From the NCBI GenBank assembly GCA_023622545.1, contig JAMNZA010000021.1, forward strand, positions 1 to 39,610: a stretch of 39,610 bases of DNA, in the 5' to 3' direction. Every line of letters starts with the position of its first letter. Within the stretch, counting starts at the first letter, position 1. The stretch is from Methanobacteriota archaeon. GTDB taxonomy: Archaea > Methanobacteriota_B > Thermococci > Methanofastidiosales > Methanofastidiosaceae. The notes beneath the pieces were generated by a model. The model did not search any database. It was not told where the DNA came from and saw only the letters and a program-made list of their open reading frames with translations. Made by a program: the position numbers and the translations under genes. Below are positions 10,626 to 20,093 of this stretch, in pieces.

Positions 10626-10727
10626 ATAAGTAATCACCGATATCTTATACAATTAAGAACGATATCTTTTTGAATAATTCGCAATAATAACCATCACTTT
10701 TAAAAACCGATTACTAATCTAAATTAT

Positions 10728-11945
10728 ATGAATAAGCCCATAGCCATAATGTTTTTTATTTTTCTTGTTATCTTAGGTCAAATACCTTTTTTATTGGCTA
10801 ATCAAGCAGATTGGACATACAGAACAGAAAAAATAGTATATTCTGTCGATATATCCTCAGATGGTAGTTACATTGCATGTGGATCTTTAGATAACAACTT
10901 CTACTTTTTATCTAAAGACGGAAATCTTTTATGGAAATATCCCTCTAACGATAGGGCTTTGTCTGTTGATTTGACACCTGATGGTTCTTACATAGTTGGT
11001 GGTTCGAGAGACAAGAACGTATATTTCTTTTCAAATAAAGGAGACCTACTATGGTCTTTTCCAACTGGAAATACTGTAGAATCTGTTGCGGCATCATTTG
11101 ATGGGACAAGAATAATAGCTGGATCTGATGATGGGAAAGCTTACTTTTTATCAAATAAAGGAAATCTAATATGGCAATATGAAACTACACAACCAATAAC
11201 AACCGTTGCTATTACCCCAAATGGAAAATATATAACACTAGGATCAAATGACCACAATGTCTATCTTTTATCGGAAAACGGAGAACTGATTTGGACTACA
11301 AATACTTTAGGTGAAATAAATTCAGTCGATATAAGTTTCGATGGCGCATTTATTTCTGCAGGGACTAAAAATGGTTGGATATACATCATTTCAAATTCAG
11401 GAGAAATACTAAACAAATCTAAAAGAAATGATGGTGTGATAAATGTAAAGATTAATCCTGACGGAAAGAATATAGTAGCGGGTTCAAGAGAAGGTGGAGT
11501 TTACATCATTTCTAATAATGGCCAAGAGCTATGGAAGGCTCTTGAAGATAAAGGAATCTATTCAGTATCTATTAATCCCGATGGGAGTAAAATTGCAGTC
11601 GGTTCAATGGACTCAATATACGTATTATCCAATAATGGAAAAGATGTCTGGAACTACCAAACGTATAATGACAAAAACTACCTATATTCAATCAATTCTT
11701 TGGCTATATCTCTTGATAGTACAACTTTAGTATCAACTTCTAGAGATAGTGTGTTTTTATTTAATCACGGGGAGAAAAAAGAATTTGATGTAGATAAATA
11801 CATTTGTTACAAAGAGGATAGTCTTCTAGACACATCTTCATGTAATAAAATGTTAGAAGACGGCGATAATCCATATCATCAAAGAAAGGGAATATTGGAA
11901 AGATTACTCGGCCTTTTGGGAATTAATAATAATGCAGAATACTAA
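10728..11945 (+). CDS. Secreted WD40/PQQ-like beta-propeller repeat protein
   Basis: Signal peptide and seven or more repeats of the type VDISSDGSYIACGSLDNNFYFLSKDGNLLWKYPSND. Confidence 0.8.
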   Translation: MNKPIAIMFFIFLVILGQIPFLLANQADWTYRTEKIVYSVDISSDGSYIACGSLDNNFYFLSKDGNLLWKYPSNDRALSVDLTPDGSYIVGGSRDKNVYFFSNKGDLLWSFPTGNTVESVAASFDGTRIIAGSDDGKAYFLSNKGNLIWQYETTQPITTVAITPNGKYITLGSNDHNVYLLSENGELIWTTNTLGEINSVDISFDGAFISAGTKNGWIYIISNSGEILNKSKRNDGVINVKINPDGKNIVAGSREGGVYIISNNGQELWKALEDKGIYSVSINPDGSKIAVGSMDSIYVLSNNGKDVWNYQTYNDKNYLYSINSLAISLDSTTLVSTSRDSVFLFNHGEKKEFDVDKYICYKEDSLLDTSSCNKMLEDGDNPYHQRKGILERLLGLLGINNNAEY

Positions 11946-12769
11946 ATAAGTTTCTGGCAGTTAGGGCAATAGTAAGAAGAAGATCCTAATATATTTTCTT
12001 TATTGATTTTAGATTTACATCTTTCACAATAAGCAGTGTTTTTATCAACTAGTCTTTTATAATGGCCAGTGTTTCCATAAAGATCGCATTCATCGGTACT
12101 TCCACCGAGTTCAATTGAATTTTTTATAATCATGATTATTGAATCATATAGTTTATTTATTTCATCATTAGTAAGATCTAAGACTTTTGTTTTTGGGTGT
12201 ATTTTTGCTTCAAATAATATATCGTTAATATATACATTTCCAATTCCTGATATTTGGTCCTGAAGATTCAATACAGCTTTTATTGGTTTTTTTATATTTT
12301 GTGAAATTAAATCCAAAAAATATTCACGTGTAAATTCGGTTTCATTTGGTGATGGGCCTATATTCCCGGCATATCTATGTAATTTTTTTTCTTCAGGATT
12401 TGCAACTACCAAGAACGCATAAAGAGATGACTGAAAAATCAAATTAGAACCGTCATCAAGTTTAAATAAGAAATGGTATTTTGGGGGTAAAGATTCTCCA
12501 TTTATCAAGTATGAGAATCTTCCAATAATCTCTCCAAGCATTAATATATTCTTATTTTCAAATTCAAGAAATATCCATTTCCCTTTTGGATATACACTAG
12601 TTATTTTACTATCAATTATTTCGTTCTTTCTTTTGTCGAGATTTGACATGCCCTGTTTTATTATTGATTTAGAGTTTTCAGTTAGGGTTATATCTAATAT
12701 TTTTTTATAAATTAGGTTATCTTCCATTTGTTTTGAGATCTTTATTATCTCAGGCAATTCAAATCCCAT
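11942..12769 (-). CDS. Fpg/Nei family protein (formamidopyrimidine-DNA glycosylase-like), variant N-terminus
   Basis: ELPE N-terminal motif, H2TH-like segment (QDQISGIGNVYINDILFEAKIHP), C-terminal zinc finger (CERCKSKINKENILGSSSYYCPNCQ). Confidence 0.85.
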   Translation of the reverse strand: MGFELPEIIKISKQMEDNLIYKKILDITLTENSKSIIKQGMSNLDKRKNEIIDSKITSVYPKGKWIFLEFENKNILMLGEIIGRFSYLINGESLPPKYHFLFKLDDGSNLIFQSSLYAFLVVANPEEKKLHRYAGNIGPSPNETEFTREYFLDLISQNIKKPIKAVLNLQDQISGIGNVYINDILFEAKIHPKTKVLDLTNDEINKLYDSIIMIIKNSIELGGSTDECDLYGNTGHYKRLVDKNTAYCERCKSKINKENILGSSSYYCPNCQKLI

Positions 12770-12796
12770 ATAATCAACTAAGATTATCTAATTAAT

Positions 12797-13150
12797 TCAA
12801 TACTTGCACAACATAGTTCCATCAGAGAGCAGATGACACATTCCAGTTACCCTATCTAAAGAGATAACAAACCCAATTCCCATCCCGGGTTTATCCAATT
12901 CACCGGCTTCTGTGATTGCTTTTAAAATTGTATCAGTCTGTTTTTTACTTACTACAGTTAAAACTATTTCTTTTTCTGGTTCAATTGGAATTCCTAAGAT
13001 TTTCTTTTGCTCATGAATTCCAGTACCTCTTCCAAAAACAACAGTGCCGCCTTTAGCTCCAGCTTTGATTGAAGCTTGGATTATCTGTTCAGAAAATCCT
13101 TTTTTTACTATGGTCACTATAAGGTCACACCCTTTAATCTCCTTGCTCAT
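12797..13150 (-). CDS. P-II-like nitrogen-regulatory family protein
   Basis: IVTIVKKGFSEQIIQASIKAGAKGGTVVFGRGTG...ILTVVSKKQTDTILKAI layout of P-II-like proteins; neighbours DUF1538 genes. Confidence 0.75.
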   Translation of the reverse strand: MSKEIKGCDLIVTIVKKGFSEQIIQASIKAGAKGGTVVFGRGTGIHEQKKILGIPIEPEKEIVLTVVSKKQTDTILKAITEAGELDKPGMGIGFVISLDRVTGMCHLLSDGTMLCKY

Positions 13151-13871
13151 TTTTAGAACCTCCTTTATAATTAATAATTAACCCAAATATCATTAATGTG
13201 ATTATTGGTGCTAAAGCTATAAGTGAAACAAGACCAAATCCATCAAGGAGCGGGTCTCTTCCTTCCATTGATGAGGCAGCTCCTAATGACATAGCCATTA
13301 AAAAGGTCACTGCCATTGGGCCTGTTACTACCCCCCCAGAATCAAAAGCTATAGCAATATATTCCTTATCAGAAAATAATGTTAAAAGAATTACAATTGC
13401 ATAGCCCACTATAATTATCGTAATTAGTGTTAATCCATAAACTAGTTTCGCCATTGCAAGGGATACAAAAAAAGCCACGCTAAAAGATAGTATATATTTA
13501 ACAAATGTTCTTCTCAGGAAACCATTGGAAGCTTTTTCAATTTGATTACAAATTATTATTACACCTGGATCTGCATATGTAACTAGGAATCCCATCAAGA
13601 AACCTAAGGGTATTAAAATCCAGTTTGGTTTAAAATTACCAAAATACTCACCGATAATTGTGCCTGCAGGAAGGAAACTAAGATCTATTCCTTGAAAAAA
13701 AAGAACTAATCCAATAAATGTTAGAAAAATACCTTTAAGTAGATTTTTAGTATATTCCTTTGGCATTTTAAGTAAGAATTTTTGAATTATCAAAAATAAA
13801 AATGACAACGGGAACAATACTAAAATAACTTCGAATATATTTATTCTGAGATTATAGAAAAAATCTATCAT
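13134..13871 (-). CDS. DUF1538 family membrane protein
   Basis: Seven or so TM segments; FDSGGVVTGPMAVTFLMAMSLGAAS motif. Confidence 0.85.
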   Translation of the reverse strand: MIDFFYNLRINIFEVILVLFPLSFLFLIIQKFLLKMPKEYTKNLLKGIFLTFIGLVLFFQGIDLSFLPAGTIIGEYFGNFKPNWILIPLGFLMGFLVTYADPGVIIICNQIEKASNGFLRRTFVKYILSFSVAFFVSLAMAKLVYGLTLITIIIVGYAIVILLTLFSDKEYIAIAFDSGGVVTGPMAVTFLMAMSLGAASSMEGRDPLLDGFGLVSLIALAPIITLMIFGLIINYKGGSKNEQGD

Positions 13872-14563
13872 GAGTATAATACTCCCATTATCATAATGCT
13901 AATAACAGGGCCTATTGAAGAAAGACCAATAAGTCCAAATCCATCTGAAAGCGCAGATTTTCCTCCCAAAACTGAACTAATTCCCAATCCCAAAGATAAG
14001 ATTATTGGAACTGTAACTGGGCCAGTTGTTACTCCCCCTGCATCAAAGGCTATACCTACAAAATTAGGCGGCGTAAAAAATGACAAGATAATAACGAATA
14101 TATAACCAATTATAAAAAGATATGAAAAATTAATCCCATAAATAATTCTTAATACGCCCAAAGACAAAAATAGCCCAATTCCTAAACTAATAGAAAATAA
14201 CAAAACTAGTTCTGGTATAGCCCCGCCAGATACATAATCCACCTCATTTGATAGTACTCTGACCCCTGGTTCAGCTATCGTGGCTACAAATCCTATTATA
14301 AATGATAGTATTAATAAAAAAGTTAAAGATCCTTTCATAGGCAATTCTGATCCAATGGCCTCACCAAAAGGTAAGAATCCCAAGTTTATCCCTAAAAGGA
14401 AAAAAGTAAGGCCAAGGATAACCATTATAGCCCCACCAATAAAACTTAGCAAGTCAGATCTCGATATAAAAAATAAAAATAGCAAAACAACAACTGAGAT
14501 AGGACCAACTGAGCTTATTACTTCAATGAATTCTTTTTTTACTTCATTCGGGATTATATTCAT
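13868..14563 (-). CDS. DUF1538 family membrane protein (tandem paralogue)
   Basis: FDAGGVTTGPVTVPIILSLGLGISSVLGG motif; 4-bp overlap with downstream DUF1538 gene. Confidence 0.85.
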   Translation of the reverse strand: MNIIPNEVKKEFIEVISSVGPISVVVLLFLFFISRSDLLSFIGGAIMVILGLTFFLLGINLGFLPFGEAIGSELPMKGSLTFLLILSFIIGFVATIAEPGVRVLSNEVDYVSGGAIPELVLLFSISLGIGLFLSLGVLRIIYGINFSYLFIIGYIFVIILSFFTPPNFVGIAFDAGGVTTGPVTVPIILSLGLGISSVLGGKSALSDGFGLIGLSSIGPVISIMIMGVLYS

Positions 14564-14673
14564 TAAGGATGTCCTTTTTCTGATATTTATAAAACTAACT
14601 AATTCATTTTAGAATATTTAAATAAATTATTTATTTGTCATGAAAAATAAATAACATTTGTTTAAAAATGTAG

Positions 14674-14758
14674 TGCGGGAGCTGGGATTTGAACCCAGGA
14701 AGACCTACATCACAGGGTCCTAAGCCCTGCACCTTTGACCAGGCTCGGCAACCCCCGC
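14674..14758 (-). tRNA. tRNA-Leu (anticodon TAG)
   Basis: Reverse complement GCGGGGGTTGCCGAGCCTGGTCAAAGG..CAGGG CTTAGGA CCCTG..long variable arm..GGGTTCAAATCCC..CTCCCGC folds as a class II tRNA; CCA not encoded. Confidence 0.95.
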
Positions 14759-14871
14759 TTAGAAGTAAATCCAAGCACTCTATTTTTATAGACCTTATAA
14801 ATTTAACGATAATTAATACGACAATTTAATACAGTGAAACTTTTATATTAAAATAAATAATTTGTCCTTAG

Positions 14872-15381
14872 GTGGAAGAGATGGAACATTTAATGGCCGA
14901 TAGAGCAAAGGACATATTAGGGATCATGAAAGTATATTCTATTGATCCGCTTGAAGTTAGAAATTGTAGTTTTCCTGGACATAAAGGAACAGATGTTGGA
15001 GACAGCAGCATAGGTTTTTTAGAGCATACAGGGGAAAAAAATATTTATTCCATACATTCTGTTCACTATTGCAGACACCATAGAAATATAACTATTGATG
15101 AAATTGAAAAAAGATTAAAAGAAAAGATTAAGGGAATAACAGAAGACAAAGGTTCCATTCTCATATCAAAATTAAAAATTGATCCAAATAGTTTTCCTGA
15201 AAAAGATATTATTGGAAAAGATATTGGTCATGATAAGGCAATACCTATCTTAATTAATAAAGGAAATTTAGGATTCTTAATGAATATGTCCCAAGAAACT
15301 AAGTCTATGACACTAAAATCTGTTATTGATAAGATATTAACTCTTGAAATTGAATTTGACATTGCTTGGGAGGAATTCTAG
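14872..15381 (+). CDS. Uncharacterised protein with CxFPGHKGxDVG and HYCRHH motifs
   Basis: Good ORF, upstream RBS-like TTAGGTGGAAG. Not recognised as a known family. Confidence 0.75.
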   Translation: MEEMEHLMADRAKDILGIMKVYSIDPLEVRNCSFPGHKGTDVGDSSIGFLEHTGEKNIYSIHSVHYCRHHRNITIDEIEKRLKEKIKGITEDKGSILISKLKIDPNSFPEKDIIGKDIGHDKAIPILINKGNLGFLMNMSQETKSMTLKSVIDKILTLEIEFDIAWEEF

Positions 15382-15383
15382 AT

Positions 15384-16784
15384 TTGAAGAAAACAAAAAT
15401 TGTTTGTACTATTGGCCCAAGTGTTTCAAACTATGAAATGATCAAAAAGCTTATTCTTAGTGGAATGAATGTCGCTAGATTAAACTTTTCTCATGGCGCT
15501 CACTCCGACCATCTTAAAGTAATAAATATTATTAAAGAACTATCTGAAGAAACAAATAAAAAAATTGGAATACTACTTGATACTAAAGGACCTGACATCA
15601 GAGTAGGGGATTTTGAAAACATAATACATATCACAAATGGGAAAGAATACATATTCTCGATTAAGAAAGAAAAAGATATAATACCGTTAAAACTTGATAT
15701 ATCTCCTTTTCTGAAACCAAATGATAAAGTCTTAGTTGACGATGGTACACTAATATTTATAGTGACAAAAATTGAAGATAATGAAATTTATCTAAAAGCC
15801 CTAAATGAAGGAAATTTAAGGCCTAGAGTCAGTATAAATATACCTGGAAACAGATACTGTGAATCTGCTGTTACTGAAAATGATGTTTTAGACATAAAAT
15901 TTGGAATTAAAAATGAAGTTGATTTCATTGCTCTTTCTTTTGCATCTACAAAGGAAGATGTATTAAAAGCTAGGGAGTTAATCAAACAAGAAAATGGTGA
16001 GCAATGGATTATTTCTAAAATAGAATCTAATGTCGGTATAAAGAATATTGATGATTTAATTGAATATTCTGAAGGCATAATGGTTGCAAGAGGGGATCTA
16101 GGTGTTGAGATCGACCTTTCTAAAATTCCAAGTGTCCAACGTTCAATAATTGAAAAATGCAATGTTAAAGGTAGACCAGTAATTGTTGCTACACAGATGT
16201 TAAACTCTATGATAGAAAATCCAAGGCCCACTAGAGCAGAAGTAGAAGATATAGCAAGTGCAATATATAGCGGTGCAGATGCTGTTATGCTTTCTGGTGA
16301 GACTGCAATTGGCAAATACCCAGTTGAAAGTGTAGAAATGATGGTGAAAGTAGCAAAAGAAACAGAAAAAGAGTTAAAACCTAGATCAGAGTATGGCCCC
16401 TCAAAAAAAATAACTGATGTAATATCTTCTCTAGTTGCAAATGCAGTATTTTTATCAAACGCCAAAGCAATTGTCACTTCAACAAGATCAGGGTATACTG
16501 CTTGTATGGTTGCTCGACATAAACTTTCAGTTCCAACATATGGCGTGACAAACAATGCAGCGACTGCTAGAAAGCTATCTGTGGTATGGGGGATAAATGA
16601 AGTATATTTAGAGAAAAATAAAGGTGGTATTTCTGAATCTGTATTACACGCAGCTAATTTCTTAAAAAATGAAGGTCTTCAAGATAAAGATCTTTTTATT
16701 TTCACTGCAGGTATAAGTAAATCTAAGCTTACAAGAACAAACTTACTCGAGATAAGAGAGATTGGAGAAGTCCTATCTTCTTGA
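15384..16784 (+). CDS. pyk: Pyruvate kinase
   Basis: KTKIVCTIGPS, MNVARLNFSHG, LLDTKGPDIR, VARGDLGVEI, VIVATQMLNSM, PTRAEVEDIASAIYSGADAVMLSGETAIGKYP. TTG start after GGGAGG. Confidence 0.95.
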   Translation: MKKTKIVCTIGPSVSNYEMIKKLILSGMNVARLNFSHGAHSDHLKVINIIKELSEETNKKIGILLDTKGPDIRVGDFENIIHITNGKEYIFSIKKEKDIIPLKLDISPFLKPNDKVLVDDGTLIFIVTKIEDNEIYLKALNEGNLRPRVSINIPGNRYCESAVTENDVLDIKFGIKNEVDFIALSFASTKEDVLKARELIKQENGEQWIISKIESNVGIKNIDDLIEYSEGIMVARGDLGVEIDLSKIPSVQRSIIEKCNVKGRPVIVATQMLNSMIENPRPTRAEVEDIASAIYSGADAVMLSGETAIGKYPVESVEMMVKVAKETEKELKPRSEYGPSKKITDVISSLVANAVFLSNAKAIVTSTRSGYTACMVARHKLSVPTYGVTNNAATARKLSVVWGINEVYLEKNKGGISESVLHAANFLKNEGLQDKDLFIFTAGISKSKLTRTNLLEIREIGEVLSS

Positions 16785-17717
16785 TAGAAGAATCAAGAAC
16801 AATGTTACTAGTAAAGCACAAAAAGTAATAACCAAAACTACTTCTTGCAAAAGAAATAGACTTGATTTTGTTTTATTTTCTGGATTATTTTCAATAGTAA
16901 TTACAGAAATATTGTTTTCGTTTGTTGAAGAGTCTACTGAAACATTAATATCTTCCGAAGCTAGTGCATTAGTTGCTTCTATTTTTAATTTTAATGGGAA
17001 CTTAAGATATGATGATTTGTCATTGTAATCTTTTACCTCAAGATTTACATACACCGTATACTCTCCTGGGTTTTCTGGCATCTTCGTTATTAGAATTTCT
17101 TTTTTAGTTAATGATTGAATGGGGCCCACATCTTCAGTATAATCAAAAGAAAAAACAGGATTATCTTGATTTAAAATAACATAAGAACTTTTTACAGCAG
17201 AACCCTTATTGACAAAAAATATCGGGAGCGTGTAAGGAACCTGGTTAATTGTCAAATTTCTTGGCTTCATATCTATGATAGGGGCTCTTGCTCCTTCTAC
17301 TTTAAATGGGATTTCTACTAAAAATCCTTCAGAGGTATAGTCACATATCACTCCAGAACAATAAACTTGATAAGAATACTGTGTGCTTGCTTTAAGATAG
17401 TAGCTACCTCGCGGTATAGATTTGACAGTGTAAGTAATTTTCTCAGATTTTTTATCTCCCGGCTGTATCTCCCCATAAAAGAACTTATTATTTGAGAATT
17501 CAAAGAACTCGTCTTTTACGTATACATTAACTGCTTTTAGGATGCTATTACTCGTATTTTCGAATACAATTGTAAATTCTCCACTTCCCCCAGAGTAAAA
17601 TGTAGGTGTTTGTTCAAGATATACTTTAAGCTTTTCATTCGGTGCAGTAATGCCGGAAATAGAAAACAGACCAAATAGTAAAAAACTTATAAAGATAATG
17701 CCATAGAGTTTTCTCAT
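16773..17717 (-). CDS. Secreted/anchored COG1361-type (S-layer/CARDB-like) protein
   Basis: Signal peptide, Ig-like repeats (FTIVFENTSNSILKAVNVYV; PGEYTVYVNLEVKDYNDKSSYLKFPLKLKI), C-terminal TM ending in RR. Confidence 0.65.
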   Translation of the reverse strand: MRKLYGIIFISFLLFGLFSISGITAPNEKLKVYLEQTPTFYSGGSGEFTIVFENTSNSILKAVNVYVKDEFFEFSNNKFFYGEIQPGDKKSEKITYTVKSIPRGSYYLKASTQYSYQVYCSGVICDYTSEGFLVEIPFKVEGARAPIIDMKPRNLTINQVPYTLPIFFVNKGSAVKSSYVILNQDNPVFSFDYTEDVGPIQSLTKKEILITKMPENPGEYTVYVNLEVKDYNDKSSYLKFPLKLKIEATNALASEDINVSVDSSTNENNISVITIENNPENKTKSSLFLLQEVVLVITFCALLVTLFLILLSRR

Positions 17718-17767
17718 ATAATAAATAGTTAATAGAATATCTTAAAAGCTTTATTCTTATAAGTTAT

Positions 17768-18190
17768 ATGATGGACTCTAATAAATTCGAGTATTTTGAT
17801 GTTACTGCAGACATTGGGATTAGGGCCTGGGGAAATACCATTAATGAATTATTCGAAAATGCAGCTATAGCTGTTACAAGCCTAATTATAGATCCAAATA
17901 ACATTGAAAAAAAAATACAAAAAGATATTCAAGTACATGGAAATGATTTATCTTCACTACTCATAAATTGGATTACTGAGCTCTTAATCCTTAGAGATAG
18001 TGAAGGAATTCTATTCTCTTCTTTAAAAGTTGAAATTTCTAAAGACAAAAAATCATTAAGAGTGAAAGCTTTGGGAAACAATGCTTTTTCTGTAAAATTT
18101 GAAATGGATATAAAAGCTATCACTTACTCATTGTTTGAATTAGAGAAAAAAAATGGTGGATACTATTTACAATTTGTTCTTGATATATAA
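17768..18190 (+). CDS. Archease
   Basis: FEYFDVTADIGIRAWGNTINELFENAAIAVTSLI...VKALTYSLFELE-like archease pattern. Confidence 0.9.
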   Translation: MMDSNKFEYFDVTADIGIRAWGNTINELFENAAIAVTSLIIDPNNIEKKIQKDIQVHGNDLSSLLINWITELLILRDSEGILFSSLKVEISKDKKSLRVKALGNNAFSVKFEMDIKAITYSLFELEKKNGGYYLQFVLDI

Positions 18191-18308
18191 TATCAATATG
18201 CATTTATGAGTTTTATCATTTTTTCAAAATATTATATTTAATTAAAGAAAAATATAATATAATGGAAATATTTATATAGTAAAATCCATTAATTATTTTG
18301 GCGATATT

Positions 18309-18830
18309 ATGGCTGAAGAATTAATTAAAAAAATATTGGTCCCAATAGACGGATCTAAAGTGTCCCAAAAAGCTTTGGACTATGCTGGATGGGTAGCTGG
18401 AAAAACTGGAGCTAGCATTACTTTGCTCCATGTAATTGATGCAGATAAGTTTAAAGCAAACTATGAGGCTATGGATAGATTCCAGCCTGATTGGAAGGAC
18501 AAAATTAAAGGAACTGATGACATAAAGCGATTTTCACCGTTCTTTGAAGAAGAACTGAGTTGTATGTTAGAAGATCCAGTGTGCAAGAGGGCCAACAATG
18601 TCCTAAAAGAAATGGCAAAATATGCAGAAAAATATAAGGTTAAACCAAAAACCATTCTTAAGCTAGGTAGAGTTGTTGACACAATTGTACAAGTAGCAGA
18701 TGATGAGAAAATAGACCAAATAATCATTGGAAAGACTGGGCTTACTGGAATAAGAAGAATGCTTATGGGACATGTTGCTGAAGACGTGGCAAAATACGCT
18801 GGTTGCAGAGTAACAGTTGTACCGGAATAG
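18309..18830 (+). CDS. Universal stress protein (UspA family)
   Basis: KKILVPIDGSKVSQKALDYA ... IIIGKTGLTGIRRMLMGHVAEDVAKYAGCRVTVVP. Confidence 0.93.
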   Translation: MAEELIKKILVPIDGSKVSQKALDYAGWVAGKTGASITLLHVIDADKFKANYEAMDRFQPDWKDKIKGTDDIKRFSPFFEEELSCMLEDPVCKRANNVLKEMAKYAEKYKVKPKTILKLGRVVDTIVQVADDEKIDQIIIGKTGLTGIRRMLMGHVAEDVAKYAGCRVTVVPE

Positions 18831-18921
18831 ACAACTTAATTATTTATTTTTTAATTATTCTTTTCTAATATTCTTTTAATATATTTAGGGTATTTTTATA
18901 TAGTAGAAAATAAATAAATAT

Positions 18922-19695
18922 GTGATGGTAAATCTGATATTATTAAACCCGATAATTATAGCTCCAATTGCGATTGCCATAATATTCATTTTGGCAGGGA
19001 TTAGAATAGTTAAACAGTATGAAAGAGCTGTTAAGTTCAGACTTGGAGTATTTGTTGGAATACTTGGACCCGGATTAAAATGGATTATTCCGGGAGTAGA
19101 CCGAATAGAGAAAGTAGACCTAAGGGTCGTAACTGTAGATATACCTGCACAAGAAGTTATCTCTAAAGATAACGTTCCAATGAAAGTAAACGGAGTATTA
19201 TTCTTTAAGGTAACAGATGCCGATAAAGCAATACTTGAAGTAGAACAGTATAAATTTGCTATATCGCAACTTTCACAATCTGCTTTGAGGGACATGGCTG
19301 GAAAATCTGACTTAGATACCATTCTTGCTAAGAGAGAAGAGATAGGAGAAAGAATAAGATCAATTGTTGATGTTGAGACAGATCCATGGGGAATAAAAGT
19401 AACTGATGTAAAGATCAAAGATATAGAACTACCTGACAATATGAAAAGAGCAATGGCACATCAAGCCGAAGCCGAAAGAGATAGACGTGCAAGGATTATT
19501 CTAGCGGAAGCTGAAGAACAAGCCGCCCAGAGATTAGCGAATGCAGGAGAGATTATAGATAAATCACCAGCTGCTTTAAAGTTGAGACTATACCAAACAT
19601 TGGCTGAAATAGCTTCAGAAAAGAATTCTACAATAGTTTTCCCATTTCCAGAAGAGATGATGGAATTCATTAGAAACAAAAAATCTCAAAAATAA
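18922..19695 (+). CDS. Slipin / stomatin-like SPFH protein
   Basis: VKQYERAVKFRLGVFVGILGPGLKWIIPGVDRIEKVDLRVVTVDIPAQEVISKDNVPMKVNGVLFFKV... Confidence 0.93.
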   Translation: MMVNLILLNPIIIAPIAIAIIFILAGIRIVKQYERAVKFRLGVFVGILGPGLKWIIPGVDRIEKVDLRVVTVDIPAQEVISKDNVPMKVNGVLFFKVTDADKAILEVEQYKFAISQLSQSALRDMAGKSDLDTILAKREEIGERIRSIVDVETDPWGIKVTDVKIKDIELPDNMKRAMAHQAEAERDRRARIILAEAEEQAAQRLANAGEIIDKSPAALKLRLYQTLAEIASEKNSTIVFPFPEEMMEFIRNKKSQK

Positions 19696-19705
19696 AGTCG
19701 ATTTG

Positions 19706-19966
19706 ATGGAATTAGAAATAGGAATGAAATATCAAATAACTAAAGATGGAAGCTCTTTATCGTGGATAGAAACTAATGGTGTTTCTGAATTTCAGGTATT
19801 TACAAGAGAATTAAATCAAGGTGAAATTGTGATATACCTTGGGCGAAAAGATTTTCCGGGATGCGATGTTTCATATGACCAATTTCAAATTGACAATAAA
19901 GAAGGAATATTTTGGCCTAATCAATTTGGTGGAGCAAAGAAAGAATTTTTAAGAAAAGTTATTTAA
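19706..19966 (+). CDS. Small uncharacterised protein downstream of slipin
   Basis: 86-87 aa ORF (MELEIGMKYQITKDGSSLSWIETNG...) starting 10 nt after slipin stop. Confidence 0.6.
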   Translation: MELEIGMKYQITKDGSSLSWIETNGVSEFQVFTRELNQGEIVIYLGRKDFPGCDVSYDQFQIDNKEGIFWPNQFGGAKKEFLRKVI

Positions 19967-19973
19967 TTAGTTA

Positions 19974-20008
19974 TACTTGTATGATAGTTATTATCTACCT
20001 TACAAGTA
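19974..20008. repeat. Perfect 8-bp inverted repeat TACTTGTA ... TACAAGTA in intergenic region
   Basis: Read directly: TACTTGTA at 19974-19981, TACAAGTA at 20001-20008. Confidence 0.5.
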
Positions 20009-20093
20009 GTTTATTATTTCTTTACCCAAGATTTGCTATTATTTTAATTCATCTAAGGATAAGGTTTTTATTTAGAAATAATATGAATATACT

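Noticed and set aside
10728-11945. Internal sequence repeats as possible DNA-level tandem repeats
   Set aside because: They are divergent beta-propeller blades at protein level, not near-identical DNA repeats.
13198-14612. Plus-strand ORFs across the DUF1538 genes
   Set aside because: Antisense frames opposite clear membrane proteins.
15788-16555. 255-aa minus-strand ORF inside pyruvate kinase
   Set aside because: Shadow ORF opposite a highly conserved gene; composition follows the antisense of pyk.
18885-19439. 184-aa minus-strand ORF opposite slipin
   Set aside because: Antisense to a well-conserved SPFH gene; low-complexity Ser/Thr/Ile composition typical of shadow frames.
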